From Saccharospirillum alexandrii (GTDB lineage Bacteria > Pseudomonadota > Gammaproteobacteria > Pseudomonadales > Natronospirillaceae): a stretch of 64,000 bases of DNA. A model generated the notes under the pieces. The model had not been told where the DNA came from and made no database searches. It saw only the letters and a list, made by a program, of their open reading frames with translations. Location: assembly GCF_004000275.1 (NCBI RefSeq), contig NZ_RCIP01000006.1:62001-126000 (forward strand), given 5' to 3'. Positions 26,109-35,536 of this stretch are shown here, one piece after another (within the stretch, counting starts at the first letter, position 1; the number at the start of each line of letters is the position of its first letter). Both the position numbers and the translations under genes were made by a program.

Positions 26109-26906
26109 TCACGCAAACACCGTAATGGTTTGTCGGCTAATCGCGATCAGGTCGCCATGCGCATTCCAGACATTGGCCTCTGTGTGGCCATAGCCTTCAC
26201 CGGCCTGGCGGGTGATGGCCCGATACCCGAACCAGGCGTCGGCCGGTACCTCGGCATGGGGGTGCAGAAATTCCAGGTTCCAGGCCAGGGTACTGGCCGG
26301 CGCCGGCGTTTTCAGTTGCTGCAGCAGGGTGGGCGGCCAGGCGTCGATCAGGGTGATCAGGTGCGCATCGGTGAGCGCTGCCGGTGTCTCCCTGAACCGC
26401 ATGAAACCACCGTGGTGTGAGGTATCGGATCCGGTAAAGGCGATGTTGCCATCGATCAGGTTGACGTTAATGTGCTGGAAAAACTGGGGCGTTACCTTGG
26501 GAATAAAGGGCAGAAAAACCGGCTTCTCCGGCAGCGTAAACGGCGGTGTCTCGGTATTCTCGACGCCGGTGACAGAGGTGCGCGCCTGGCCAAAACTGGC
26601 CAGAATGGCAACACCCACTTGCCCGTCCTGCACCACCCGGGCTTCTACCTGAGTGACGTTCTTGCCCTCGCGCAGCACCTCGACCTGAAACCCGAAGGGC
26701 GCGTCTGTCGCGACCGGGCCAACAAAGCTGATGCTCATTGAGCGCAAGACCCGGTCGGCAGGCACTGATGCCCGCATCACCTGATACGCCAGCCCGGCCG
26801 ATAAGCCGCCGAATACGGTACGGCCCTGCCCCCAGCTGTCGGGCACCGTCATCGTCTGGGCCGTACCGCACTGGCGGGCCCGCTCAAGGAGTTCATCAAT
26901 GGTCAT
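26109..26906 (-). CDS. Acyl-CoA thioesterase-like double-hotdog protein
   Basis: 265 residues, composed of two hotdog halves: VFGGLSAGLAYQVMRA with RSMSISFVGPV in the first, and FRETPAALTDAHLITLIDAWPP with SLEFLHPH-like NLEFLHPHAE in the second. This is the TesB-like/PF13622 thioesterase family that hydrolyses acyl-CoA. Substrate unknown. ATG 26906 follows AGGATG. Probably transcribed separately from the DUF2007 gene upstream (37-bp gap). Confidence 0.78.
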   Translation of the reverse strand: MTIDELLERARQCGTAQTMTVPDSWGQGRTVFGGLSAGLAYQVMRASVPADRVLRSMSISFVGPVATDAPFGFQVEVLREGKNVTQVEARVVQDGQVGVAILASFGQARTSVTGVENTETPPFTLPEKPVFLPFIPKVTPQFFQHINVNLIDGNIAFTGSDTSHHGGFMRFRETPAALTDAHLITLIDAWPPTLLQQLKTPAPASTLAWNLEFLHPHAEVPADAWFGYRAITRQAGEGYGHTEANVWNAHGDLIAISRQTITVFA

Positions 26907-26943
26907 GGTGGCGCATCCTCACTTTGGCCAAACCGGCCGGTTA

Positions 26944-27252
26944 TCATCGTTGCGGTGGCTCGGCCCCGCAAGCCCAACACAACTCGAAACTGCCGGCATT
27001 GCGCTCGCCGCACTGGCCGCAGAACCAGTCGGCCTCATCAGCCTGAGCCGTTGCTTCGTCAATTAGCTCACGGGCGCGTGCTTCGTCGTCGTCGGTCACC
27101 CAGAGCTCAGGCCAGACATCAATGGGTGCCAGCTCGCCCATGGCACCGACCGCGAATTCATTGCGCACCTGGCAGTCGATCCTACGGGATTCCAGTAAAT
27201 GGCGAATATGGATGACGGCAAAGTGGTTGGGGTGGGTAAACACCAGCTTCAT
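26944..27252 (-). CDS. DUF2007 protein with C-terminal zinc ribbon
   Basis: 102 residues. N-terminal DUF2007 (signal-transducing-like alpha/beta fold; HIRHLLESRRIDCQVRNEF) and a C-terminal CGQC...CWAC zinc ribbon. Start ATG 27252 with AAGGAG. Cytoplasmic; function unknown in all homologues known to me. Confidence 0.8.
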   Translation of the reverse strand: MKLVFTHPNHFAVIHIRHLLESRRIDCQVRNEFAVGAMGELAPIDVWPELWVTDDDEARARELIDEATAQADEADWFCGQCGERNAGSFELCWACGAEPPQR

Positions 27253-27403
27253 GAGGTCTCCTTAACCTGTGGCCTAGCTTAGGGAAGGCGGGGGTGCGGT
27301 GCAATGCAGACGCGATCTTTTCATAGAGATTAATCAAGACGATAGGATGCGCCGTCATGCGCCCGTATAATCGCCGTCTTGAGAATCATGGAGTCCCTGC
27401 ATT

Positions 27404-28240
27404 ATGTCTGGTGTGTCTTCCCAATCACTGGCGGCACAATTGAAACGCGTCGAGTCGAGCCGCCTGTTTCAAATTGTGGTCATCAGCATCATCATTTTGT
27501 CGGCCATTACCATCGGCGCCAAAACCTACGATTTACCACCACTGCTTAGCCGCGCGCTGTCAGTGATGGACTACGCCATCACGTATTTTTTTCTGGCCGA
27601 GATTCTGTTTCGATTTGCGGTCTGTGAAAATAAAAAGCGCTTCTTGCGCGATGGCTGGAACTTGTTCGATACACTGGTGGTGGTCGGCAGTCTGATCCCG
27701 CTCGACAATGCCGATGCGGTCCTGATTGGCCGGTTGTTGCGGGTGTTCCGGGTGTTGCGTCTGGTCTCGGTGGTGCCGGAATTGCGGTCGCTGATCAATG
27801 CGCTGCTGAAGGCGATTCCACGCATGGGTTACATCGCGCTGCTGATGTTTATTATTTTCTACATCTACGGCGCCATCGGTTCGCTGTTTTTTGCCAACAT
27901 CAATGAATACCTCTGGGGCGATGTCTCCATTGCCATGCTGACGCTGTTTCGCATCGCGACCTTCGAAGACTGGACCGACGTCATGTACGAAACCATGGCT
28001 GTTCATCCGCTCAGCTGGATTTACTACCTGACCTTTATTTTCCTGACGGCTTTTGTGTTTTTAAACATGATGGTCGGTGCCATTCTCGATGTCATGACGG
28101 CCGAGCAAAATGCCAGTTCACAGGAACAGGCCCACCAGGAACGTCACGATCTGGCCGAGCAAATGAGCCAAATGCAGGCACAGATGCAGCGAATGGAGCA
28201 ATTGCTGGAAGGTAAGTCACAAGGCAATTCAAACCATTAA
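27404..28240 (+). CDS. Six-helix voltage-gated cation channel (NaChBac-type, acidic filter)
   Basis: 278 residues. Six membrane helices: S1-S4 at about 22-125, with S4 arginines every third residue (R110, R113, R116, R119), and pore helices S5-S6 with the filter T-F-E-D-W-T-D at 186-192. A C-terminal coiled coil (about 235-268, MSQMQAQMQRMEQL) would make the tetramer bundle of bacterial Nav channels. NaChBac has TLESWS at the filter. Here Asp at the second acidic position and Asp after the Trp-Thr pair resemble the calcium-selective CavAb design, suggesting Ca2+ preference. ATG 27404 follows GGAG. Monocistronic. Confidence 0.82.
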   Translation: MSGVSSQSLAAQLKRVESSRLFQIVVISIIILSAITIGAKTYDLPPLLSRALSVMDYAITYFFLAEILFRFAVCENKKRFLRDGWNLFDTLVVVGSLIPLDNADAVLIGRLLRVFRVLRLVSVVPELRSLINALLKAIPRMGYIALLMFIIFYIYGAIGSLFFANINEYLWGDVSIAMLTLFRIATFEDWTDVMYETMAVHPLSWIYYLTFIFLTAFVFLNMMVGAILDVMTAEQNASSQEQAHQERHDLAEQMSQMQAQMQRMEQLLEGKSQGNSNH

Positions 28241-28277
28241 TTTCGGCGGTCTGTTTTACTAGGTTGCTAATCGCCCG

Positions 28278-28460
28278 CGTCCGGCACCGGGGTTGTCTAT
28301 CCGGGGTCGGCGTGAACCCATCCGTGGGGCCTAGACCGCATGATATGAATCCCCTCCATGGGATTCACCCTTCGGGCTCGCTGCGCTCATGCTAAAACGC
28401 TCCTGGCGTTTTAGTCCATGCTGCGGACTACCCCGGATAGACAACCCCGGCACCTGACGC
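28278..28460 (+). repeat. Palindromic element, copy 5 (long form)
   Basis: Outer stem GGGGTTGTCTATCCGGGG with CCCCGGATAGACAACCCC, extended to GTC..GGCACC / GGCACCTGAC. The core is close to copy 3. Convergent gap between the ion channel and the exonuclease genes. Confidence 0.88.
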
Positions 28461-28490
28461 TCAGCTGGCAGAAGACTTTAAACTCTAACC

Positions 28491-29114
28491 CTAAAACAAC
28501 CGCTTCAATTTCCGGTCAGTCAGATTGGTATCACGACGTGATTTCACCTGTGCGAGAAACAATTCCGCCGTTGCCAGTGCATCGCTGAACGCATGGTGTG
28601 AGCGATAATGCGGCAAGCTGTAACGGTGGCGGCAGGCATTCAGGTTCAGGGTTGCGTGGGTGCCCAGCCGGTCTGGTGGGACGCGGCGTTTTTCGTAGAG
28701 CATGGTGTCGAGCGTTTCCGCTTTTGGCCAGTGCACACCAAGACGCTGGCTGTGCATCTTCAGAAAACGCAGGTCGAGTGGCGAATGGTGCATCACCCAA
28801 ATGTCGTGATGATGTTGTGCCAGTTGCTGTTGCAGCCAGAGCCGCAGGTCGACGCCCTGTTCGCGTTGCTGGTCGGTGATGTGATGCACGTGAGCGCTGT
28901 CGCTGACGTCGTCGCCCATCAGGGCGCTTTTTTTGAACAGACAGTAGCCTGCCTGGTCCAGTTGAATGACGCCATCCTCAATGCATACCCAGCCCGCGCT
29001 CAGGATGTGACTGTCGACGGGGTCCAGGCCGGATAATTCCAGGTCCAGTACCCAATAGCGGCGAGATTCCCAGGCTTCGCCCGAACGGAAAAAGTGTTTG
29101 ATCCAGTTAACCAA
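28491..29114 (-). CDS. DnaQ-like 3'-5' exonuclease
   Basis: 207 residues from the chosen TTG start. Exo I DLELSGLDP (about 23), Exo II in HHSPLDLRFLK (about 120) and Exo III HHAFSDALATAEL (about 180) with the His-Asp pair of DEDDh enzymes. The start TTG 29114 is chosen because GAGGTCAGC lies before it and it overlaps the upstream gene's stop by 8 bp, which points to translational coupling. A CTG/ATG further upstream lies deep inside the other gene. This partner pair (exonuclease plus CNB-CBS-nucleotidyltransferase) recurs in proteobacteria. Confidence 0.82.
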   Translation of the reverse strand: MVNWIKHFFRSGEAWESRRYWVLDLELSGLDPVDSHILSAGWVCIEDGVIQLDQAGYCLFKKSALMGDDVSDSAHVHHITDQQREQGVDLRLWLQQQLAQHHHDIWVMHHSPLDLRFLKMHSQRLGVHWPKAETLDTMLYEKRRVPPDRLGTHATLNLNACRHRYSLPHYRSHHAFSDALATAELFLAQVKSRRDTNLTDRKLKRLF

Positions 29115-30972
29115 GCTGACCTCGCGCAAAGCGTTGCAGGGCCAGCGACTGGGCGCGTTTGATGGTGGCGAAGGCATCTTTCAGATGCGCCCGGGTCAGT
29201 GAACTGAGGGTATCCGGGTCGACAAAGCTGGTGGGCTCTTCGCCATTGGCCAGGGCGTTGCTTTGCCCTTCAATGCGCAGATGCGCGATCAGGGACCAGG
29301 CTTCGATCAGGCTTTCGGCCAGTTCGCTGTCGATCGTTCCGGCGGCCTTTACCGCCAGCAGGCGCTCCTGGGTGTTGGCCACAGTCACACCCGAAGCCAG
29401 GGCGTAGACCCGGGCCAGGTCGTTCACCAGTGCAACGCCACGGTGTTTCAGGTCCAGTGCATCTTCCTGTTCGCCGCTGCTTTTCAGTACGAACTGGCGG
29501 AAAAACCCGAGCGGCGGGCGGCTGCGCACAGCAGTTTGGGTGAGCATGGCAAGGAAGATGTCGGCCTTGGGGGTGCGTTCGGCCAGGTGCGCCTGTATCG
29601 GGTCAAGCAGGCTGGCATCGCCATCGATGACGCGTACGTCGAAGAAGATGCTGCTGTTGAGCAGGGCCTCGGGGGTGGGCTGGTCGATCCAGTCGTCGAA
29701 GGCGGCTTGCCAGCCGGCGACGCTGCGCCGCCATTTTGGGTTGCGCGCCATGATATCACCAGGGCACAGCACGTAGCCGCAGCGGTCGAGCGCGACGCAC
29801 ACCCAGTCAGACAGGGCCTCAAAATAATCGGCTTCTTCCGGTGTCGGTTCACGCGCCAGGATCAGGGCGTTGTCCTGATCGGAGGCGAAGGTCTGGTCCA
29901 TGCGGGCCTGGGAACCGAATGCCAGCCAGGCAAAGCGCATCGGTGCCTCGCCCACGTCCAGCTTGGCCAGGCGCAGGCATTGCTGCACAAAGGCATCGCC
30001 GATGGCCGCCAGTATGTGGCCCATTTCGTAGGGGCTGGTGTCTACCTGCACCCAGTTGTGGATCAGCCGTGGAATGCGGTGGCGCAATTCGGCCAGGGCG
30101 TCGAGTGATGTTTGTCGCTGAATGTCGTTGATCAGGTACAGCGGCGATACTTGCTGGGCACGCACCAGGTCGGTGGCGGAGATCATGCCGACCGGCTTGC
30201 CTTTTTCCATGACCGGCAGGTGATGGATTTGCTGCTGGGTCATCAGTTTCTGGGCATCGAACAGGGGGGCATCGGCATCGATGGTCGAAGGTTCGTCGGT
30301 GGCGATGCTCGACACCGGCAGGGTCAGGTCCATGCCTTCGGCCACGGCGCGGTTGCGCAAATCCCGGTCGGTGACGATACCAGCCAGGGCGTCGCCGTTC
30401 ATCAGCAACAGTGATGAGACCCGGTGCTCGCGCATAATGCCGGCGGCGGCTTTGATGCTGATGTCGCTCTGGCCAATCACCGGCCCCAGGTGCGCAAACT
30501 GCCGTACCGACTGGTTCAGGGGTTGCTCGAATCGGGGCTGAACATCGCGGTCGAGCAGCATCCGGTTCTGGCGATGTCGCTGCTCACTGATCTGCTGAAA
30601 GAACTGGCGCATGGGCTGGTAACGTTCGCACAGGGCCGTGAAATCGTCACTCGACAGTTTGAACACCAGGGCATCTTCAATGGCGAACACCCGAATGCCG
30701 CCGGTATTACCTTCGAGCAACGTGTTGACGCCGAAAATCTCGTGTTCGCCTAACCGGTCGATCAGCTCATCGTGCTGGGTGCGCAGTTCGAAGGCACCGG
30801 TCCGAATCAGGTACAGGTAGCCGGTGAGGGTCAGCGCCGATTGCTGTTGCCGGGGCACGTAGTCGATGCTGAGGCGCCGGGCGACTTCGGAGCGCTCCTC
30901 GGGCGAGAGTGCCGAAAACGGCAGGGTCCGGGCCAGGAATTCCACCACGTCGTGCAAATCATCGCTGTTCAT
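29107..30972 (-). CDS. Cyclic-nucleotide-binding / CBS / DUF294 nucleotidyltransferase protein
   Basis: 621 residues. Order: CNB-like beta-barrel (about 10-130, GYLYLIRTGAFELR, LGEHEIFG), two CBS domains (about 155-280, with DRDLRNRAVAEG and HHLPVMEKGKPVGMIS), DUF294 nucleotidyltransferase (about 300-440, WLAFGSQARMDQTFASDQDNALI, the GS...D.D motif) and a helical C-terminal substrate-binding domain. Architecture matches a known bacterial family of putative signal-controlled nucleotidyltransferases, substrate unknown. ATG 30972 follows GAGGATGG. Confidence 0.85.
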   Translation of the reverse strand: MNSDDLHDVVEFLARTLPFSALSPEERSEVARRLSIDYVPRQQQSALTLTGYLYLIRTGAFELRTQHDELIDRLGEHEIFGVNTLLEGNTGGIRVFAIEDALVFKLSSDDFTALCERYQPMRQFFQQISEQRHRQNRMLLDRDVQPRFEQPLNQSVRQFAHLGPVIGQSDISIKAAAGIMREHRVSSLLLMNGDALAGIVTDRDLRNRAVAEGMDLTLPVSSIATDEPSTIDADAPLFDAQKLMTQQQIHHLPVMEKGKPVGMISATDLVRAQQVSPLYLINDIQRQTSLDALAELRHRIPRLIHNWVQVDTSPYEMGHILAAIGDAFVQQCLRLAKLDVGEAPMRFAWLAFGSQARMDQTFASDQDNALILAREPTPEEADYFEALSDWVCVALDRCGYVLCPGDIMARNPKWRRSVAGWQAAFDDWIDQPTPEALLNSSIFFDVRVIDGDASLLDPIQAHLAERTPKADIFLAMLTQTAVRSRPPLGFFRQFVLKSSGEQEDALDLKHRGVALVNDLARVYALASGVTVANTQERLLAVKAAGTIDSELAESLIEAWSLIAHLRIEGQSNALANGEEPTSFVDPDTLSSLTRAHLKDAFATIKRAQSLALQRFARGQLG

Positions 30973-31129
30973 AGTCCATCCTCTGCCTGGGCGGCTCGTG
31001 TGCACCTGCAATCTACCATGGCTGCGGCGGTTTTTCCCGGTCTTCGGCGGCTGCCCGGCAGCGATGCCATCCGCTCGTAACATTGCGCCCTTAAGCTGCG
31101 AGTTTATCCATCAAGGCAGGGGGAAGGGT

Positions 31130-32089
31130 ATGTCGGTCATTACATCGATCACTACTGGCGCGCCGCGTCATGTACGCCGGGCTCTGGGAGTGCTGGTGCT
31201 CGGTTTCATGGCCGGGCCGGTATTCGCCGGTACCTTGAAGATCTCAACACTCTACCCGCCAGGCTCCGCCCCGGTGCGCAGCCTGACCGAGCTTTCTGCC
31301 GAGCTTGAAAGCGCAACCAGCGGCGCCCTGACGTTGAAGGTCTACCCGGGCGGGGTGATGGGTGATGATGCGACGGTGTTGCGCAAATTGCGCATCGGGC
31401 AATTGCAGGGTGCTCTGGTCAGCAGCAGCACGCTGGAAGCGCTGGATGTGGAGATCAGCGATCTCAGCCAGCCGTTTCAGTTCGACAACCTCGGTGAAGT
31501 GCACCAGGCCCGGGAAACCTTCGACGCAACCATGCGCGAGCGACTGGCCGAGCGTGGCTGGCATGGCTTCGGCCCGCTCGACGGTGGCTTTTCCTACGTC
31601 ATGTCGCAGCAACCGGTGGCGGATCTTGCCGGCCTGAGAGCCAGCAAGCTCTGGCTGCCCAATACCGACGCCATTCGCGAGCTCAGCCAGCAGATTCGGG
31701 TGGATTATCAGGTACTGGGCATTGCCGATGTGCTGCCAGCCCTGCAAACCGGAGCACTCGATACGCTGGTCGCACCGCCGAGTGCCGCCCTGACCCTGAA
31801 CTGGCACAGCCGGGTTGGCTACTTAACCGACCAGCCTGTGGTGTATACCTGGGGCATGCTGGTGCTGCCCGAGCGCAGCCTGGCCCGGCTAACGGCGGAC
31901 CAGCAGGCCGCCGCGCATCGGGTATTGACGCTCTGGGCCAGCCAGTTGGATGAGCAAATGCGGAACAGCAACCTCGCGGCCGACCAGGCGTTGCGCCAGC
32001 AACTGACCGAGGTGTCAATCGCGCCCCCCACCCTGAGCGCAATTCGCGCGGAATTGGGGCAATCTGAGCGCCCGGGTAACGGTTCGTAA
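31130..32089 (+). CDS. TRAP-type (DctP-like) periplasmic binding protein, orphan
   Basis: 319 residues. Signal peptide ending near VFAGTLK, then ISTLYPPGSAPVRSL, VYPGGVMGDD and SKLWLPNTDAIRE, the pattern of DctP family proteins. No DctQ/DctM membrane subunits in the neighbourhood, so the transporter partner is elsewhere or the protein is a sensor. ATG 31130 is preferred because AGGGGGAAGGGT precedes it and the signal peptide begins there. A strong inverted repeat follows at 32183-32223. Confidence 0.78.
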   Translation: MSVITSITTGAPRHVRRALGVLVLGFMAGPVFAGTLKISTLYPPGSAPVRSLTELSAELESATSGALTLKVYPGGVMGDDATVLRKLRIGQLQGALVSSSTLEALDVEISDLSQPFQFDNLGEVHQARETFDATMRERLAERGWHGFGPLDGGFSYVMSQQPVADLAGLRASKLWLPNTDAIRELSQQIRVDYQVLGIADVLPALQTGALDTLVAPPSAALTLNWHSRVGYLTDQPVVYTWGMLVLPERSLARLTADQQAAAHRVLTLWASQLDEQMRNSNLAADQALRQQLTEVSIAPPTLSAIRAELGQSERPGNGS

Positions 32090-32182
32090 CACGCGGTGTA
32101 GGATTGGGTAACAACAGACCGGGCTGTTTTGGATAGCCCGATCTTGGGAGGTGCCAGGGAGCCCTACCTGGGAGGATAACCG

Positions 32183-32223
32183 CTGGCAAAAAGCAGGCGG
32201 GTGAAGGGTCTGCCTTTTGCCAG
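32183..32223. terminator. Bidirectional terminator between convergent genes
   Basis: CTGGCAAAA and TTTTGCCAG (9 bp, perfect) with additional GCAG/CTGC pairing inside. A/T-rich stem ends give T-runs in both directions. A smaller CGGGCT/AGCCCG hairpin lies at 32120-32140. Confidence 0.7.
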
Positions 32224-32265
32224 TAGCTGTTTCAGACCGGTGTTGCCGGTGTTAACCCGGATCGC

Positions 32266-32457
32266 TCAGAACAACTCCAGATCCAGATCGTCCAGGTCCT
32301 TGCGCAGCCGTTGCTGTTCCATATGGTCTTCGATGGCGCGGCGTGCGGCCAGCCGGCGATGATTGTTGGAACGCTTGTTCTCGCTGGACTCCGTGGGCTT
32401 ATGCAACTGATCGTCTTCAATATTAGCCAGTTCAAGATCGAACAGATTGACGGACAT
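32266..32457 (-). CDS. Small PA3496-family-like protein
   Basis: 63 residues. Charged, helical. RRLAARRAIEDHMEQQRLRKDL resembles the PA3496 family described as putative envelope-integrity proteins. AAGGAG lies 8 bases before ATG 32457, so it is clearly translated-looking despite its size. Function unclear. Confidence 0.65.
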   Translation of the reverse strand: MSVNLFDLELANIEDDQLHKPTESSENKRSNNHRRLAARRAIEDHMEQQRLRKDLDDLDLELF

Positions 32458-32724
32458 AAGTTGAACTCCTTAGGGCGACTGCCGTTTTCTTATTGTTGAT
32501 CGTAATGGAAACAAGGGTGTGGTTTCGGGCAGCATCCGCTTCGGAAAGGCCTGATAACGCCGAACCGGACGTCATATTATCCGCTTCGTATGGCAATTCA
32601 GTGACGCCAGTCAATGTCTTCATCGAACAGGGGACGACCCGCTACCGAGCCTTGCCCATGCAGTTTGTATGCCCAAATTGGCATTTGATGTTAAGCCCAA
32701 AAGACTGCATTGGGCTGGAGGGGC

Positions 32725-35454
32725 TCAATGCACTCGAATGGGCGAGGCCGCCAGGTGCATCTGATGGCGTTGCTTCACCAGCGCCAGCAAGGTGTCGGCG
32801 TTCATCGACTGGCTAACCAGCCCGCCCTGGGCGATGTCACATTCCAGTTTCTTCAATAAGCGCAATTGTGCCGGTTGCTCGACCGGGCTGGCGATGACCG
32901 CCAGGTTCAGACTGTGCGCCATCTCGATCACCGCCTTGAGCACCGGCTGCTGGCCTTTGGAGACGGCCTCCCGCACCAGGCTCGGTGCCAGGCTCAGCGC
33001 ATTGACGGGCAGGTACTTCAAATGACTCAGCGACGACTGCCCGGCACCGAAGTCACCCAACACCAGCTTTACTCCCAGCGTTGACAGTCGGTCGAGCACG
33101 CCGCGCACATGAGTGACATCGGCCATTAACTGGCTTTCCGTGATCACCAGTTCCAGTGCATCGCTGGCCAGCCCGGTATTGGTGAGCACCGCGCTGATCT
33201 GGTCGACAAAGCCTTCATCGTCGAGCTGGTTGCTCGCCAGTCGCAGCGACAAACGCACTGTTTCACAACCTTCGCGCTGCCAGCGCACTGCCTCAGTGCA
33301 GCTGCGTTGCAAATACCAGTGCTGCAAGGCCGGCCCCAGGCCGACCGTTTGAGCCATCGATAACAACACATCCGACTCCAGTCGGCCGTAGACCGGGTGG
33401 TGCCAGCTGACGCGTGCATCCACTCCCTCCAGTCGGCCGGTCGCCAGGCGGGTACGCGGCCAGAAATCGAGGTGCAGCAGCTGTTCGTCGAGTGCCTGCC
33501 TGAATTCACGGGCCCAGGCATCCCCCAACTGTGGCAACCCGGGCGGGTAAGCCGCGTGGTAATTGATGGTATTGCCGCCATGGGCGCTGGCCTGAATCAT
33601 CGCCTGTTGCGCCAGGGTCAGCAGGGTGTCGATGTTATCTGACTGAACCCGGCACACCCCGATACTGGCCGTCACCGACACCACCTGATCGTCGACCAGC
33701 ATCGGCCGCGCCACTTCCTGCAACAGGGTTTTCAGGCAGTCTTCCAGCATTGCCCGGTCGCCTTCGTATTCCAGGAACAAGCCGAACCGGTCGCCTCCAA
33801 GCCGCGCTACCCAGCGCAGCGGGTCGTTCTGGTTGGTCAGCCTGGCAGCGACATCGCGCAACAACTGGTCACCGGTGTCGGTGCCAACGTGACGGTTCAG
33901 CGCGGCAAAATCATCGAGGTTCAGAATGGCAATGGCATAATGGTCTGGCAGCAGCGGATCGTGCTGGTGAAAGCCGGCCAGCAACTCCTGAAAAAAGCGC
34001 CGGTTGTAGACCCCGGTCAGCGCATCGTAGGCGTCTTTATCGGTGGGAATCAGGCCATTGTAGCGCTGCGACAAATCCTGACAGATGCCCAGATAATGGC
34101 TCGTGGTGCGGTCTTTGCCGCGCACCGCCGTGAGTGTCAGCAACACCTGAATACGGCGCGAGCCGCCCACTCTGATCACCAGGTCACCGTGCCAGCGCCC
34201 GTTGTTAAGCAACGCCTTGGCAATGCATTGCGACTGATGGGTGGGCAGAATTGAAAACAGGTCACGCCCCAGCAACTGGCTTTTCTGCATGCCCACGATC
34301 TGGCTGAACATCCGATTCGCCGTTTTGAAACGCTGATCGCGGCCCAGTACAAACACCCCATCTGAGCTGTTGTTGAACAGCGAAGCCGACAGGCTGAGTT
34401 CTTCGCGCTGGCGCATGTCGGCACTGATGTCGCGCCGGGTGCCGACCATGCGCACGGCCTGACCCGATTCTGTGCGCTCAATCACCTTGCCGCTGTCTTC
34501 CAGCCACACCGGTTCGGTGCCCTCATCGGTCACCAGGCGATAGCGGGCGTGGTAAAAATCGCTGCGCCGGGTCAGGTGGGCCGACAGGGCGCGCTTGACC
34601 TGGCAGCGGTCATCCGGGTGAACCCGGGCAATCAGGTCGATATCGTCGTCGGTTTCCGTACTCTGGCCAAAAAACCGGTGCTGGTCGGAGTGGTAAACAC
34701 GGCGGCCGGTGATGTCCCAGTCCCAGAAACCAATCCCACTGGCTGTCATGGCCAGGTTCATTTGCTCCTCATGCTTGATCAGCGACTGGTTAACCTGTTT
34801 GCGCAACGCAACCTCTTCCTGCAGGCGTTCATTACTCTGGTGCAACGCCCGGGTACGCTCTTCAACCGTGGCTTCCAGGGTATCGCGATTGCGTGCCAGC
34901 AACGCATTCAGGCGTCTGTTCACCAGCGCCCTCCGCGTGGCACGACGTGCCATCAAATGCCCCTGCCAGGCGCCCAGCAGCACCATGCTCATCAGTGGCA
35001 GATGCACGTCGATCAGAGTTTCGGCCGGCAGTGGCGGGCCGACGAAGACGGGCAACACCATCACCGGTGCCCAGGCGGCCAGAAAGGCACGCCATTGGGC
35101 ATATAGCGCGATGGCCGCCATACCGACATAGGCAATGGACAATGTCAGGCAAAGCCCGCCGTAATGTGCCTCGTAGCCCCAGACCAACGACTGCAGTGCC
35201 GTCAGTGCTACCACGGCCGGCATGGCCCGGAAGGCCGGGTACTGCGCCTGCCAGACCAGTCCAAATCGGGACAACGCCAGGCCCGCCAGCGCCAGTGCCG
35301 CAATAAGTCCGCCCACCAACAGCATATCGGGCCGCGCCGGGTGCACCGCAACACACACCAACCCCATGGCCAGTGAAGACACCCACAACAAATTGCTGTG
35401 GCGCAATACCTGACGCTGACGTTCCTGACGAAATGAGTGACTGGCCGACTGCAT
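32725..35454 (-). CDS. Membrane PAS-GGDEF-EAL protein, probably catalytically inactive
   Basis: 909 residues. N-terminal membrane region (about 20-180, 5-6 helices), coiled coil (about 185-230), two PAS domains (about 240-350 and 370-480), GGDEF domain (about 490-650) and EAL domain (about 660-900). The diguanylate cyclase signature is GGDRF instead of GGEEF/GGDEF. At the EAL position the sequence reads VDARVSW, so the Glu-Ala-Leu triad is missing, and the DDFGTG motif is GDFGAG. I infer that it neither makes nor degrades c-di-GMP and acts as a sensor or effector. ATG 35454 has AGGA. Confidence 0.85.
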   Translation of the reverse strand: MQSASHSFRQERQRQVLRHSNLLWVSSLAMGLVCVAVHPARPDMLLVGGLIAALALAGLALSRFGLVWQAQYPAFRAMPAVVALTALQSLVWGYEAHYGGLCLTLSIAYVGMAAIALYAQWRAFLAAWAPVMVLPVFVGPPLPAETLIDVHLPLMSMVLLGAWQGHLMARRATRRALVNRRLNALLARNRDTLEATVEERTRALHQSNERLQEEVALRKQVNQSLIKHEEQMNLAMTASGIGFWDWDITGRRVYHSDQHRFFGQSTETDDDIDLIARVHPDDRCQVKRALSAHLTRRSDFYHARYRLVTDEGTEPVWLEDSGKVIERTESGQAVRMVGTRRDISADMRQREELSLSASLFNNSSDGVFVLGRDQRFKTANRMFSQIVGMQKSQLLGRDLFSILPTHQSQCIAKALLNNGRWHGDLVIRVGGSRRIQVLLTLTAVRGKDRTTSHYLGICQDLSQRYNGLIPTDKDAYDALTGVYNRRFFQELLAGFHQHDPLLPDHYAIAILNLDDFAALNRHVGTDTGDQLLRDVAARLTNQNDPLRWVARLGGDRFGLFLEYEGDRAMLEDCLKTLLQEVARPMLVDDQVVSVTASIGVCRVQSDNIDTLLTLAQQAMIQASAHGGNTINYHAAYPPGLPQLGDAWAREFRQALDEQLLHLDFWPRTRLATGRLEGVDARVSWHHPVYGRLESDVLLSMAQTVGLGPALQHWYLQRSCTEAVRWQREGCETVRLSLRLASNQLDDEGFVDQISAVLTNTGLASDALELVITESQLMADVTHVRGVLDRLSTLGVKLVLGDFGAGQSSLSHLKYLPVNALSLAPSLVREAVSKGQQPVLKAVIEMAHSLNLAVIASPVEQPAQLRLLKKLECDIAQGGLVSQSMNADTLLALVKQRHQMHLAASPIRVH

Positions 35455-35536
35455 GATCAATCCTGACGGGTTTCGGCTGGAGTATAGACCAGCCAAAGCG
35501 GTACGCTGCCCGAAGCAAGCCAAACAGCCGGGATTT

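Noticed and set aside
29263-30108. 281-codon plus-strand frame
   Set aside because: Antisense to the CBS-nucleotidyltransferase gene; no recognisable motif.
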